DNA from: Frankiales bacterium | GTDB lineage: Bacteria > Actinomycetota > Actinomycetes > S36-B12 > CAIYMF01 | Direction of reading: 5' to 3' | DNA length: 61,542 nucleotides | Assembly: GCA_016125335.1 (NCBI GenBank) | Contig: WGLY01000029.1 | Span: 1 to 61,542, forward strand | In this document: positions 37,358-46,193 of the stretch, one piece after another | How positions within the stretch are numbered: position 1 is the first letter of the stretch | Layout: every line of letters starts with the position of its first letter | Program-made: the position numbers and the translations under genes | Notes under the pieces: generated by a model | The model's input: the letters and a program-made list of their open reading frames with translations, nothing else | Told to the model about the DNA's origin: nothing | The model's database searches: none

Positions 37358-39583
37358 GTGCCCGTCCTCGCGACCGTCCCCGCGCACGACGTCGTGCTCC
37401 TCACGCCGTTCTCCGCGCCCTACCTCACGGTGCGGCTCGTGGTCGGCGTCCTCGTCACGGTCGGGCTGCTCGGCCTCGCGGCGTGGCGGCTCGGGCGCAT
37501 CGTGGGAGTGATCCGCTCCGGCCAGCCTGCCGTCGGGCGCACGGACGAGAAGGGCGTGCGGCTGCAGAACGAGCTCGTCGAGGTGCTCGGGCAGCGCAAG
37601 CTGCTCAAGTGGACCGTGCCGGGCACCGCCCACTTCTTCACGTTCTGGGGCTTCATCGTCCTGGGCCTGACGATCCTCGAGGGCTTCGGCAGCCTGCTCG
37701 ACCCGGACTTCCACGTGCCGATCGTGGGCACCTGGCCGGTCGTCGGCTTCCTCGAGGACCTCTTCGGCGTCCTGGTGCTGGTGGCGCTCGTGGTGTTCAC
37801 CGTGATCCGCGTGCGCCGCGACCCGCACCGCATCGGCAAGAAGTCGCGCTTCTACGGCTCCCACACCGGTGGCGCCTGGCTCATCCTCGTGCTGATCGCC
37901 GCCATCGTGATCACGCTGTTCGTCTATCGCGGGGCGCAGGTCAACACCGGCGCGTTCCCCTACCAGGACGGCGGCGCCTTCGTCTCGGAGTGGGTCGGCT
38001 CGCTGCTGGCACCGCTCGGCCTCGCGGCCAACGAGTGGATCGAGACGGTCTTCATTCTGCTCTCGCTGATCTCGGTGCTCGTCACCACGATCGTCGTGCT
38101 CTACAGCAAGCACATGCACATCTTCCTGGCGCCCTTCAACGTGCTGTTCTCGCGGCGGCCCAACGGCCTCGGCCCGCTGCTGCCCATGTACAGCGGCACC
38201 GAGCGGATCGACTTCGAGGACCCCGACGAGGACGCCGTGTTCGGCCGCGGCACGATCGAGGACTTCACCTGGAAGGGCAACCTCGACCTGCTCACGTGCA
38301 CCGAGTGCGGCCGCTGCCAGTCGCAGTGCCCGGCGTGGAACACCGACAAGCCGCTCTCGCCGAAGCTGCTCGTGATGGACCTGCGCGACAACCTGCTCGG
38401 CCAGCTGCCCTACCTGCTCGACAAGAGCAACCCCTCCTACCTGGCCTCGCCCGGCACCGGCAAGGCGTCCGTGCCCGTGCCGGTCGAGATCACGTCGTAC
38501 TCGCAGGAGATCCAGGACCAGCACGCGCGGCCTCTGGTGGGCTCGCGCGAGAGCGACAACGCCGTCATCGACGAGGACGTGCTGTGGTCGTGCACCACGT
38601 GCGGCGCCTGCGTGAACCAGTGCCCGGTCGACATCGAGCACATCGACCACATCGTCGACATGCGCCGCAACCGGGTGATGATCGAGTCGGAGTTCCCGGC
38701 CGAGCTCGCCGGGCTGTTCAAGAACGTCGAGAACAACGGCAACCCGTGGGGCATGAAGGCCTCGCTGCGCAACGCCTGGATCGAGGAGGTCGACTTCGAC
38801 GTCCGGGTGTTCGGGGCGGACGGCGAGGACACCATCCCCGACGACGTCGACTACCTGTTCTGGGTCGGTTGCGCCGGCGCGTTCGAGGACCGCGCCAAGC
38901 GCACCACCAAGGCCGTCGCGGAGCTGCTGAACCTGGCGGGCGTGCAGTTCATGGTGCTCGGCGAGGGCGAGACCTGCACGGGCGACCCGGCCCGTCGCGC
39001 GGGCAACGAGTTCCTCTTCCAGATGCAGGCGATGCAGAACGTCGAGGTGCTCAACGAGATCAAGGCGAAGAAGATCGTAGTCACCTGCCCGCACTGCCTC
39101 AACACGCTGGGCCGCGAGTACCCGCAGGTGGGCGGCCACTACGAGGTCGTGCACCACACCCAGCTGCTCGCCTCCCTGGTGAAGGACGGCCGGCTCACCC
39201 CGGTGACCCCCGTCGACGGCGGCGTCACCTACCACGACCCCTGCTACCTCGGGCGGCACAACAAGGTCTACACGCCGCCGCGCGAGCTGCTCGGTGCCGT
39301 GCCAGGTCTAGCGCTCACCGAGATGGAGCGCTCGGCCGACCGCTCGTTCTGCTGCGGCGCCGGCGGCGCGCGCATGTGGATGGAGGAGCGGCTCGGAACG
39401 CGGATCAATCTCAACCGCACGGACGAGGCGCTGGCCACCGGGGCGTCGACGATCGCCGTCGCCTGCCCGTTCTGCTCGGTGATGATCAGCGACGGCGTGA
39501 CCAACCGGTCCGAGGGCAAGGACGCGCCGCTGGCCGAGGTGCGCGACGTCGCGACGCTGCTGCTCGACAGCGTCCGCACCTGA
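37358..39583 (+). CDS. Membrane-bound (Fe-S) oxidoreductase, EtfD-like
   Basis: 741 residues. Five membrane helices in the first 260 residues (around 21-45, 85-110, 128-155, 170-192 and 225-250) form a NarI-like quinone domain. Two 4Fe-4S motifs follow, CTECGRCQSQCP (about 313) and CTTCGACVNQCP (about 414). The C-terminal half has two heterodisulfide-reductase-type CCG domains, with CPHCLNTLGREYP, YHDPCYLGRHNKVY and FCCGAGGARMW. This layout matches mycobacterial EtfD (Rv0338c), which passes electrons from acyl-CoA dehydrogenases via EtfBA to menaquinone; that role is inferred. I start at GTG 37358, seven bases after GGGAGG, rather than at a GTG 15 bases earlier that overlaps the ribosome site. 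Confidence 0.88.
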   Translation: MPVLATVPAHDVVLLTPFSAPYLTVRLVVGVLVTVGLLGLAAWRLGRIVGVIRSGQPAVGRTDEKGVRLQNELVEVLGQRKLLKWTVPGTAHFFTFWGFIVLGLTILEGFGSLLDPDFHVPIVGTWPVVGFLEDLFGVLVLVALVVFTVIRVRRDPHRIGKKSRFYGSHTGGAWLILVLIAAIVITLFVYRGAQVNTGAFPYQDGGAFVSEWVGSLLAPLGLAANEWIETVFILLSLISVLVTTIVVLYSKHMHIFLAPFNVLFSRRPNGLGPLLPMYSGTERIDFEDPDEDAVFGRGTIEDFTWKGNLDLLTCTECGRCQSQCPAWNTDKPLSPKLLVMDLRDNLLGQLPYLLDKSNPSYLASPGTGKASVPVPVEITSYSQEIQDQHARPLVGSRESDNAVIDEDVLWSCTTCGACVNQCPVDIEHIDHIVDMRRNRVMIESEFPAELAGLFKNVENNGNPWGMKASLRNAWIEEVDFDVRVFGADGEDTIPDDVDYLFWVGCAGAFEDRAKRTTKAVAELLNLAGVQFMVLGEGETCTGDPARRAGNEFLFQMQAMQNVEVLNEIKAKKIVVTCPHCLNTLGREYPQVGGHYEVVHHTQLLASLVKDGRLTPVTPVDGGVTYHDPCYLGRHNKVYTPPRELLGAVPGLALTEMERSADRSFCCGAGGARMWMEERLGTRINLNRTDEALATGASTIAVACPFCSVMISDGVTNRSEGKDAPLAEVRDVATLLLDSVRT

Positions 39584-39746
39584 CGCGGCTCCGGGTGTCC
39601 GGCCGGGTGGGCGGCCGCCAGGAGTGCGAGCAGCGTCCGGTGAGTGTCGCGCCGCGGCGCGGCCGCTGGACATCCAGGTGCGCTCACGGTCGGATGGCAC
39701 GGCCGTCGCGACGGTCGCGGACGGGCACTAGTCGGGAGGCACCGCT
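39584..39746. other. Intergenic region with a 14-bp perfect palindrome
   Basis: CGCGCCGCGGCGCG at 39648-39661 is a perfect palindrome between the EtfD-like and VOC genes and may act as a terminator. Nothing else is recognised in the gap. Confidence 0.4.
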
Positions 39747-40130
39747 GTGGCGACATGGGCCGGGCAGGTCGACGCACTGACGATGTTCGCGGAGGACCTC
39801 GACGCCGTGCGCGACTTCGCCGAACGCGTGCTCGAGCTACCGGTCCACTTCGAGGAAGACCACAGCGTGGTCTACCGGCTCGGCGGCCTGCTGCTGAACT
39901 ACCTCGACGTCCGCGAGGCCGACGACCTGATCGCGCCCGCGTCCGTGGGCGACTCCACTGCCGGCGTGCGCGTCCAGCTGACGGTCGGCGTGAGCGACGT
40001 GCACGCGGTGGCCCAGCGCATCCAGGACGCCGGATGGCCGCTGCTGCGCGGGCCCGAGGTGCGACCGTGGGGCATGACCACCGCGACCTTCCGCGACCCT
40101 GCCGGGCACGTGTGGGAGATCGCCTGCTGA
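39747..40130 (+). CDS. VOC-family (glyoxalase/bleomycin-resistance fold) protein
   Basis: 127 residues with two beta-alpha-beta-beta-beta units of the vicinal oxygen chelate fold. ALTMFAEDLDAVRDFAERVLELP and HSVVYRLGGLLLNYLD form the first; VRVQLTVGVSDVHAVAQRIQDAG and PWGMTTATFRDPAGHVWEIA the second. The Glu of HVWEIA and upstream residues could coordinate a metal. GTG start with GGGAGG eight bases upstream. Function unknown: VOC proteins range from glyoxalases and dioxygenases to antibiotic-binding proteins. It converges on the next gene across a small hairpin. Confidence 0.85.
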   Translation: MATWAGQVDALTMFAEDLDAVRDFAERVLELPVHFEEDHSVVYRLGGLLLNYLDVREADDLIAPASVGDSTAGVRVQLTVGVSDVHAVAQRIQDAGWPLLRGPEVRPWGMTTATFRDPAGHVWEIAC

Positions 40131-40155
40131 TGCCGGCGCAGCAGGGCGCTCGTCC

Positions 40156-40178
40156 GTCGCGGGAGGGCCTCCGGCGAC
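40156..40178. terminator. Hairpin between convergent genes
   Basis: GTCGCGGGAGG (40156-40166) and CCTCCGGCGAC (40168-40178) are inverted repeats with one mismatch, between the VOC stop at 40130 (+) and the stop at 40185 (-). Confidence 0.45.
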
Positions 40179-40184
40179 CGGGGT

Positions 40185-41096
40185 TCAGCGCCGGGTCGCC
40201 TTGTCGAGCCTGGTGAGCGCCGCGGCGACGGCGCGGCCGGACGACGTCGCGTCGGCCTTGGCCGCGGTGAGGTCGGCCCGGGCGTCGGAGGTCGCGTCCT
40301 TGGCCGCCCGCAGGGCCTCGGCCGCGGCGTTCTCCGCGGCGAGCGCGGCGTCGAAGGCCTCCTGCGCCTGCGCGAGCGCCGCCTGCGCGTCGGCGTCCTG
40401 GAGCCGTGCCTCGGCGAGCGACTGCTCCGCCTCGACGACAGCACGCTCCCGCTCCGCGTCCGCCGCCTGCTGACGCTCCGCCGCGCGCCGCTCGGCGGCC
40501 GACTCCGTGGGCCCGCGCGCTGCGCCCCGGCTCGGACCGGCCGGCGCCGGCGGGTGCGTCGCGTGGGCCCCGTCCGCTGCAGGCTGGGCCCGGTCGTGCG
40601 GGACGGCACCGAGGCCGAACCCGAGGCCCGCGACCTCGAGCGGCGCGGAGATGCGGCCGGTGAGCAGGGCTGCGGCGGCGTCCTCGTCGACGGCCGCCGC
40701 GGTGAAGGTGGCCTCGAGCTCGCGCTGGTGCGTGGCGGTGAACGCCCGTCCGCCCTCCTCGGCGACGGCGCGTGCCGCGCCGATCAGCTCGCCGAGCAGG
40801 GCCGCCCGGTGCCTGCCGAGGTCGCGCAGCGCCGCGGCGTCGCCCGCCACCGTGGCTTCGCGCATCGCCGGCCCGATGGCGATCACGCCCGCCACGACGT
40901 CGGGCACCGCGCGCACGACCTGGTTCGCGAGCCACGCCGTCACGGTGGGCTTGCGCAGGGCCCCGAGCTCGGCCGCCACCGCCGCCTGCCCGGCCTCGCG
41001 CGCGACCGCGACGACGCTCGCGCGCGCGGCGATGAACTGCTCGGGCGGCATCGCGTAGAGCTCGTCGGCGAGCGTGTCGACGTCGACCTCGGCCAT
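40185..41096 (-). CDS. Hypothetical alanine-rich coiled-coil protein
   Basis: 303 residues, not recognised as a characterised family but of a type common in actinobacteria. The N-terminal half is helical, with LADELYAMPPEQFIAARASVVAVAREAG and RKPTVTAWLANQVVRAVP. A Pro-rich linker, HATHPPAPAGPSRG, is followed by a long Ala/Glu-rich coiled coil (ERRAAERQQAADAERERAVV onward). No signal peptide or membrane helix. ATG at 41096; CACGAT six bases upstream may be a weak leaderless -10. The terminator of the upstream SGNH gene lies in the gap before it. Confidence 0.65.
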   Translation of the reverse strand: MAEVDVDTLADELYAMPPEQFIAARASVVAVAREAGQAAVAAELGALRKPTVTAWLANQVVRAVPDVVAGVIAIGPAMREATVAGDAAALRDLGRHRAALLGELIGAARAVAEEGGRAFTATHQRELEATFTAAAVDEDAAAALLTGRISAPLEVAGLGFGLGAVPHDRAQPAADGAHATHPPAPAGPSRGAARGPTESAAERRAAERQQAADAERERAVVEAEQSLAEARLQDADAQAALAQAQEAFDAALAAENAAAEALRAAKDATSDARADLTAAKADATSSGRAVAAALTRLDKATRR

Positions 41097-41155
41097 GACC
41101 CCATCGTGCCGCGCGCGGACCGGCCTGCGGCGCAGCATGGCGTGGCTCGGACGCG

Positions 41156-41196
41156 GGGTGCCGACAGCCGCCCGTGGTGAGCGGCCGTCGGCACCC
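41156..41196 (-). terminator. Strong hairpin terminator after the SGNH hydrolase
   Basis: GGGTGCCGAC (41156-41165) pairs with GTCGGCACCC (41187-41196), extended inward by GCCGC/GCGGC. It starts seven bases past the stop of the SGNH gene (41204). Confidence 0.75.
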
Positions 41197-41203
41197 GCGC
41201 GGT

Positions 41204-42028
41204 TCAGCTCTGCGCGTGCAGCAGGGCGATCGCCATCTGCTGGTAGCCCAGGTCCGTGGGGTGGATGTTGCCCGGCGTCCAGGAGCACATCCAGGTGCGG
41301 CTGCACACGAACGCGGCCTCCGCGGGCGAGCCCGCGCGGTGGTTCATCACCGTGAACGCATCGGCGACCTTGGCGCCGAAGCCCGCTGCCAGCTGGGTGA
41401 TCGCCGGGTTGACGTACTGCGTGAGCAGCGCGTCGCTGCCGGGCGTGGTCAGCGCGAGCGGGTTGTAGAGGTTGAACACCACCAGCTGCGCCCGGGGGGC
41501 GGCGGCCTTGAGCGCACCGAGGATGTAGGCGTAGTTGCCCAGCACCGCAGGCAGCTTGCCGGAGATGCACGTCGCGTCCACGCCGCACTGGCCCAGGATG
41601 GCGAGCAGGTCGTTCGAGCCGATGTCCACGCTGATCAGCGACGTGTCCGGGTGCTCGGCGATGTACGCCAGGGCCGCCTGCAGCTGCGAGCCGCCGTTGT
41701 AGGGCATGTGGAGCGCGAACGCGGGCCACGGGCAGCCGCCGTTGATCAGGGTGGCCGTGGTCTCCCCCGGGCAGCCGAAGTTGGCCACCTGGAGGTGCGG
41801 GCGCATCGCGGCGTAGTCCTCGGCGTAGCTCACGTAGTGGGCCGGGTCGTAGTCGCCCGCGGCGACGAGGTCCGGCTGGTAGCCGAAGGCCAACGAGTCG
41901 CCGAGCGACACGTAGGTGCCGGACTTCACCTGGGCGGCCTGGGCCGGGACGAGCCCGGCCGTCAGGCCTGCCGCGGACAGCACGACTGCGGACACCACAC
42001 CGAGCGCCCGGCGAACGGATCGACGCAT
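41204..42028 (-). CDS. Secreted SGNH/GDSL hydrolase
   Basis: 274 residues. A Sec signal peptide, RRALGVVSAVVLSAAGL ending near VPAQAA, is followed by the GDSL-type block I TYVSLGDSLAFGYQP, GSNDLLAILGQCG (block III) and the C-terminal NIHPTDLGYQ (Asp-x-x-His block V). Cys residues at FGCPGE, GGCPWP, GQCG, DATCIS, FVCS and WMCS would form disulfides. Probably an esterase or lipase acting on lipids, glycans or xenobiotics outside the cell. GGTGGAG precedes the ATG. It sits beside the acyltransferase gene, on the same strand 152 bases downstream. Confidence 0.85.
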   Translation of the reverse strand: MRRSVRRALGVVSAVVLSAAGLTAGLVPAQAAQVKSGTYVSLGDSLAFGYQPDLVAAGDYDPAHYVSYAEDYAAMRPHLQVANFGCPGETTATLINGGCPWPAFALHMPYNGGSQLQAALAYIAEHPDTSLISVDIGSNDLLAILGQCGVDATCISGKLPAVLGNYAYILGALKAAAPRAQLVVFNLYNPLALTTPGSDALLTQYVNPAITQLAAGFGAKVADAFTVMNHRAGSPAEAAFVCSRTWMCSWTPGNIHPTDLGYQQMAIALLHAQS

Positions 42029-42180
42029 ACCAACTCCACCTGCCTGTCATGAGACACGGACGGGAACCAGGCCGCCGACGTGCCCGATCGCGGAGCCCGG
42101 GTCACCGTAACCCCGGCCCCACGGAGCGGCGACCGCGGCCCCGCCGGCGTATGTGCGCCGAGAGGTGCGGTCCCCGCCGC

Positions 42181-44379
42181 TCAGTGCGGCAGCAGCGGCG
42201 CGAGGCGCTGGTAGAGGTAGGGGGCGAGCGCCTCGGCGAATGTCGCCGTGAGATGGCTGCCGTCGCGGTAGACGAGGTACTTGCCCCGCGTCACCGGGCA
42301 GCGCGACGGCTCGCAGATCACCGAGGTGAGGTCGACGCCGTGGCCCGTGGCCGTGCCGCGGGTGAGCGCCGTGTCGTACGACGGCGAGTCCAGGGCCGAC
42401 CGGCTCAGGTCGCAGGCGCTGGGGTCGGACAGGTTCTGCGCCACGCAGGAGGGCACGTCGCGGCCGGGCCAGGGGGTGTCGCGCAGCACGGCCACCGGCA
42501 CCCCGGCGCGGCCGAGGGCGTCGAGGTCGCGGCGCCACCCGGCCTGCCACTCGCCGGGCGCGGCCGAGGCGGCGATCTTCGACCCCGTCGAGCGGTCGAC
42601 GAGGGAGTCGGTGCGGGTGCCTGCCGCGACCACGAGGGTGGGGTGCGTGCTGGTCAGCTCGGTCATCACCTGGGTGCGCCACTGGTCGCACTCGTCGTAG
42701 GGCCGCTTGAGGGCGCGGTCGAAGATCGTGACGTCCGGCGCCGGGCAGCCGGACTTGGTGCGCACGAGCAGCTTCCAATGGTGCTTGTCCGCCAGCGAGC
42801 GCAGCGCGGGGAACCACTGCGCGGCGTGCGAGTCGCCGAACAGGACGACCACCGTCGAGGACGACGGGTCGCCGAACACGCAGGCCGGGTGGGAAACGGC
42901 CTGCTTGGGCAGGTGGCAGCCGTCGCCGTAGATCACGGGGATGTCCGAGCGGGCGTCCTGCGGCGAGGGCGTGAGCGGTCCGGCCGGCCACACGACCGGG
43001 GCCTGGGTGGGCCGGGCCGCGCCGGACGCCGAGGGCGCCGGGGCCGAGGGCCCGGAGCCCGAGGGCTGCGGGGTGGCCAGCGCGGCCGGCCCGCGGCCGG
43101 TCTGCTCGTCCGCCGCGCCGGGGGCCGCGGCCGCGCTCGAGGCCAGCGCGCCGCCGCCGGGCAGCACGGCGAGGAGCAGCCCGGCTGTGGCGGCCCCGAG
43201 GGAGAGCGCGGCGCCCAGTCGCAGCGAGCGGCCGGGGCTGGCCACGAGCGCGGGGTGGTGGTGCAGCGGCCGCTCGACGAACCGGTAGGCCAGCGCGGCG
43301 GGCACCAGCGAGAGCAGGGCCACCGCGAGCCGCCCGCCGACGCCGAGGTCGCCGAGCGCGGCGGCGGTGAGCACGAGGGCGGGCCAGTGCCACAGGTACC
43401 AGGAGTACGACAGCCGGCCCAGGGCGCGCACCGGCCACAGGGTGAGCACGCCCACCCGGCCGGGGCCGCCGGTGCCGGCCGCGATCACCAGCGTGGTGCC
43501 GAGCACCGGCCACAGCGCGGCGGTGCCCGGGTAGGGCAGGTCGTTGGACAGCAGCACGACGGACCCGGCCACCAGGGCGAGGCCCACGACGCCGGCCGTG
43601 CGACGCGCCGCGACCGGCAGCGCGCCGAGGTGCGGCGCGCCGATCGCCACGAGGCCGCCGAGCGCGAACTCCCAGGCGCGCGTGGGCATCCCGAAGAACG
43701 CCCAGGGCTCCACGCGGTCGGTCAGGCGCAGCGAGAGCAGGAACGAGAGCACCCCCAGCAGCGCCAGCGTGCCCATCAGCGGACCCGTGACGGCACCGCC
43801 GGCGGCGCGGCGTCGGCGTACGACGACGAGGCCCACGACGAGCACGAGCAGCGGCCACACCAGGTAGAACTGCTCCTCCACGCCGAGCGACCAGAAGTGC
43901 AGCACGGGGCTCGTCGCGGCGTCCGAGGCGAGGTAGTCGGTGGCCTGCGCGGCGAAGCGCATGTTGGACACGTAGAGGGCCGACGCCGCGATGTCGAGCC
44001 CGGTCGTGCCGTGGTCGAGCACCGGCACGACCCACCACGACACCGCGGCCACGAGGGCGAGCACCAGCGTGGCGGCGGGGAGTAGGCGCCGCGCGCGACG
44101 GGCCCAGAACCTCGACAGCGACACGTGGCCGGTGGACGCGACCTCCGTGACGAGCAGCCCCGTGATGAGGAAGCCCGAGATCACGAAGAAGACGTCGACG
44201 CCGACGAAGCCGCCGCCGAACAGCGGCAGGCCGACGTGGTAGCCCACGACGGCCGCGATGGCCACCGCGCGCAGGCCCTCGACGTCCGGGCGGAAGCGGA
44301 AGGAGCGGGCGCGCTCGTGGGCCGCGGGCGACGGGCGGGTGGCGCCGTCCGCCGCGTCGGCCGTCGCGCGCGCGTCCAT
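42181..44379 (-). CDS. Membrane acyltransferase (OafA/YrhL type) with C-terminal SGNH domain
   Basis: 732 residues. The N-terminal acyltransferase-3 domain (about 25-400) has roughly 10 helices and starts RPDVEGLRAVAIAAVVGYH, with the catalytic Arg-x10-His pattern and SGFLITGLLV. A Pro/Ser-rich linker (about 430-480) leads to a periplasmic-side SGNH domain with VVVLFGDSHAAQWFPALRSL (nucleophile Ser) and YRDGSHLTATFAEAL (Asp-x-x-His). Such proteins move acetyl groups across the membrane onto cell-surface polysaccharide or peptidoglycan. The ATG at 44379 has TACGCT six bases upstream (44386-44391), so it is probably leaderless. Divergent from a secreted SGNH protein related to its own C-terminal domain. 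Confidence 0.9.
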   Translation of the reverse strand: MDARATADAADGATRPSPAAHERARSFRFRPDVEGLRAVAIAAVVGYHVGLPLFGGGFVGVDVFFVISGFLITGLLVTEVASTGHVSLSRFWARRARRLLPAATLVLALVAAVSWWVVPVLDHGTTGLDIAASALYVSNMRFAAQATDYLASDAATSPVLHFWSLGVEEQFYLVWPLLVLVVGLVVVRRRRAAGGAVTGPLMGTLALLGVLSFLLSLRLTDRVEPWAFFGMPTRAWEFALGGLVAIGAPHLGALPVAARRTAGVVGLALVAGSVVLLSNDLPYPGTAALWPVLGTTLVIAAGTGGPGRVGVLTLWPVRALGRLSYSWYLWHWPALVLTAAALGDLGVGGRLAVALLSLVPAALAYRFVERPLHHHPALVASPGRSLRLGAALSLGAATAGLLLAVLPGGGALASSAAAAPGAADEQTGRGPAALATPQPSGSGPSAPAPSASGAARPTQAPVVWPAGPLTPSPQDARSDIPVIYGDGCHLPKQAVSHPACVFGDPSSSTVVVLFGDSHAAQWFPALRSLADKHHWKLLVRTKSGCPAPDVTIFDRALKRPYDECDQWRTQVMTELTSTHPTLVVAAGTRTDSLVDRSTGSKIAASAAPGEWQAGWRRDLDALGRAGVPVAVLRDTPWPGRDVPSCVAQNLSDPSACDLSRSALDSPSYDTALTRGTATGHGVDLTSVICEPSRCPVTRGKYLVYRDGSHLTATFAEALAPYLYQRLAPLLPH

Positions 44380-44385
44380 GGGGAG

Positions 44386-44448
44386 AGCGTAAGGACTCCG
44401 GACGGCCCGGCCCGAGCCCGCGTGCGCCGGCCCGCGCGTGGCTACCCT
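44386..44448. promoter_or_regulatory. Divergent leaderless promoters of the acyltransferase and SGNH genes
   Basis: TACGCT on the minus strand (44386-44391) is six bases from ATG 44379. TACCCT on the plus strand (44443-44448) is six bases from ATG 44455. Confidence 0.55.
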
Positions 44449-44454
44449 GCGCGC

Positions 44455-45477
44455 ATGTGGCACCGCCGCCCGATCGCCGTGCTGGCCCTCGTGCTCTGCG
44501 CCGGCGCGACCGCCCTGCCCGCCGCGTCGGCGGCGGCTCCCCCGCTGGCGGCCCCCGCGGGTGCGACGGCGGCGCTGCGACCCGGTGCCGCGTCGCCCGC
44601 CGCGCTGCCGGCCGCCACGGCGTGGACGCCGATCCCGTCGTACGCCTACGCGGTGCACGACGAGCCGGTGACCTACCGCAACGGCTGCCACGCGCGGGTG
44701 AGCGTGACCGTGCCGCACCCGTGCACGTTCACCCACCCGAACGGCGCGAAGACCGTGCTGCTCTTCGGCGACTCGCACGCCGCGCACTGGCACGCCGCGG
44801 TGCTCCAGACGGCGTGGAAGCACGGCTGGCGGATGCTCACCATGACCAAGTCCGGCTGCCCCGCGCCGGACGTCCTGGTGCGCCGCTACAAGGCGTCCGC
44901 GTCGTACTACCAGTGCCCGGTGTGGCGACGCGCCGCGCTCGCGGGGCTGGCCGCGCAGCGCTGGGGCCGGATCGACCTCGTGGTGGTGAGCAGCTGGAAC
45001 TTCCACCAGGTGATCTCCTCGCACGGCACCCTCGTGACCGGCGCCACCCGCACGCACATGTGGGAGATGGGCTGGCGCCGCACGCTCGCGCAGCTGCTGC
45101 GCAAGGCCAAGCACGTGGTGATCCTGCGCGACTCGCCGGACCTGCCCGGGGACGCGACGACGGCGCAGGCCTGCTACCGCCGGTGGGGGCTGGCCGCGCA
45201 GACCCGCTGCGGCGCACCGAAGTCCCGCGCGACCAGCACCGCGCTGTGGCGGGCCGAGCGGGCCGCGGCCCAGGCCTTCCCCGGCCGGGTGACCGCCGTC
45301 GACCTCACCTCGGCCACCTGCCCGAACGACTGGTGCGGCCCGATCGACAAGCCGTACCTGCGGTTCAAGGACGACAACCACTGGAACCAGACGTACATGA
45401 AGGCGCACTTCACCGCGCCGGTCGACCAGGCGCTCAACACCGCGATGCGCGTGGCCTTCGGCGTGACCCCGGCGTAG
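44455..45477 (+). CDS. Secreted SGNH-domain protein, homologous to acyltransferase C-terminal domains
   Basis: 340 residues. Signal peptide RRPIAVLALVLCAGATALPAASAAA, then a Pro/Ala-rich stretch, then a domain with TVLLFGDSHAAHWHAAVLQTA (nucleophile Ser), TMTKSGCPAPDVLV and RFKDDNHWNQTYMKAHF (Asp-x-x-His). The same order, including KSGCPAPDV, occurs in the C-terminal domain of the divergent acyltransferase. It therefore looks like a free-standing version of that domain, perhaps completing or reversing O-acylation outside the cell. ATG 44455 fits a leaderless start. A hairpin follows the stop. Confidence 0.85.
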   Translation: MWHRRPIAVLALVLCAGATALPAASAAAPPLAAPAGATAALRPGAASPAALPAATAWTPIPSYAYAVHDEPVTYRNGCHARVSVTVPHPCTFTHPNGAKTVLLFGDSHAAHWHAAVLQTAWKHGWRMLTMTKSGCPAPDVLVRRYKASASYYQCPVWRRAALAGLAAQRWGRIDLVVVSSWNFHQVISSHGTLVTGATRTHMWEMGWRRTLAQLLRKAKHVVILRDSPDLPGDATTAQACYRRWGLAAQTRCGAPKSRATSTALWRAERAAAQAFPGRVTAVDLTSATCPNDWCGPIDKPYLRFKDDNHWNQTYMKAHFTAPVDQALNTAMRVAFGVTPA

Positions 45478-45500
45478 CGGCCCGGGACGCGGCGGGCCGC
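45477..45500. terminator. Bidirectional hairpin between convergent genes
   Basis: GCGGCCCG (45477-45484) and CGGGCCGC (45493-45500), 8 bp perfect, fill the 25-base gap between the SGNH stop and the regulator stop. Confidence 0.6.
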
Positions 45501-45502
45501 GC

Positions 45503-46120
45503 TCAGCGTGGGACGTCGCGGGTGAGGGCGAGGGAGACGTTGAACGCGGTGGCGCCCTCCGGGCGCGGCGACCGGCGCTCGGCGAGGTAGGGCTCGAGCA
45601 GCGCCTCCAGCCCGGCGGCGAGGCTGCGGGCCTCGTCGGCGGTGAGCACCAGGCGGCTCCGGGAGTAGTGCGTGGTGTCGCGCCAGGCGCCGGAGCGCCC
45701 CTCGCTCGCGTCGACGCGCATCGAGGCGAGGAGCCGTTCGCGGTCGAGCTCGATGCTGTTGCTCACCAGCAGCTCTGCCGCCGACATCGACGCCGCGGCG
45801 TCGCGCGAGCCCTGGATGCGCACGGCGAGGTTCTCGCCCGCCTTCATCCACGGCCGCTCCCGGCCGTCGCCGCGCGGCTCGGCCCGGCGCACCAGCCCGT
45901 ACTTCTCCAGGGCGCGCAGGTGGTAGCTCATGGCGCTCGCGGAGATGCCGGCGAGGGCGGCGCACTCGGTCGCGGTGAGCACCTCGCCGCCGTAGAGGGC
46001 GTCGATCACGACCAGCCGCGCCGGGTGGGCGAGGGCGCGGACGGCGGAGGCATCGGTGAGCACGACGTCGGCGTCCGACGACGGGGACGCCGCGGGCTTC
46101 GGCGCAGGACGGCGGGCCAC
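45503..46120 (-). CDS. ArsR-like winged-helix transcriptional regulator
   Basis: 205 residues. The N-terminal helix-turn-helix (about 25-85) contains VRALAHPARLVVIDALYGGE, TATECAALAGISASAMSYHLRALEK and YGLVRR. The C-terminal half (DRERLLASMRVDASEGRSGAW, LVLTADEARSLAAGLEALL) resembles the effector part of related DUF-type regulators. The GTG start has TAGCGT seven bases upstream (46128-46133), suggesting leaderless expression. It is divergent from an MFS exporter across 73 bases and is likely its regulator. Confidence 0.85.
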   Translation of the reverse strand: MARRPAPKPAASPSSDADVVLTDASAVRALAHPARLVVIDALYGGEVLTATECAALAGISASAMSYHLRALEKYGLVRRAEPRGDGRERPWMKAGENLAVRIQGSRDAAASMSAAELLVSNSIELDRERLLASMRVDASEGRSGAWRDTTHYSRSRLVLTADEARSLAAGLEALLEPYLAERRSPRPEGATAFNVSLALTRDVPR

Positions 46121-46127
46121 GGCGCCG

Positions 46128-46187
46128 ACGCTAGCGCCCCCGGGTGCCGCGCGGGCCTTGACGGCACGAGATATGAAGCACTATTTT
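46128..46187. promoter_or_regulatory. Divergent promoters of the regulator and the MFS transporter
   Basis: Minus strand: TAGCGT (46128-46133), seven bases from GTG 46120. Plus strand: TTGACG (46158-46163), 18 bases, TATTTT (46182-46187), six bases from ATG 46194. The segment 46165-46195 is unusually A+T-rich and includes the palindrome TTTCGAAA, a candidate operator. Confidence 0.6.
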
Positions 46188-46193
46188 CGAAAC

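Noticed and set aside
37358-39583. Anaerobic heterodisulfide reductase of a methanogen-type pathway
   Set aside because: The CCG domains are shared, but the five-helix N-terminal quinone domain and single-gene form match EtfD-like proteins of actinobacteria.
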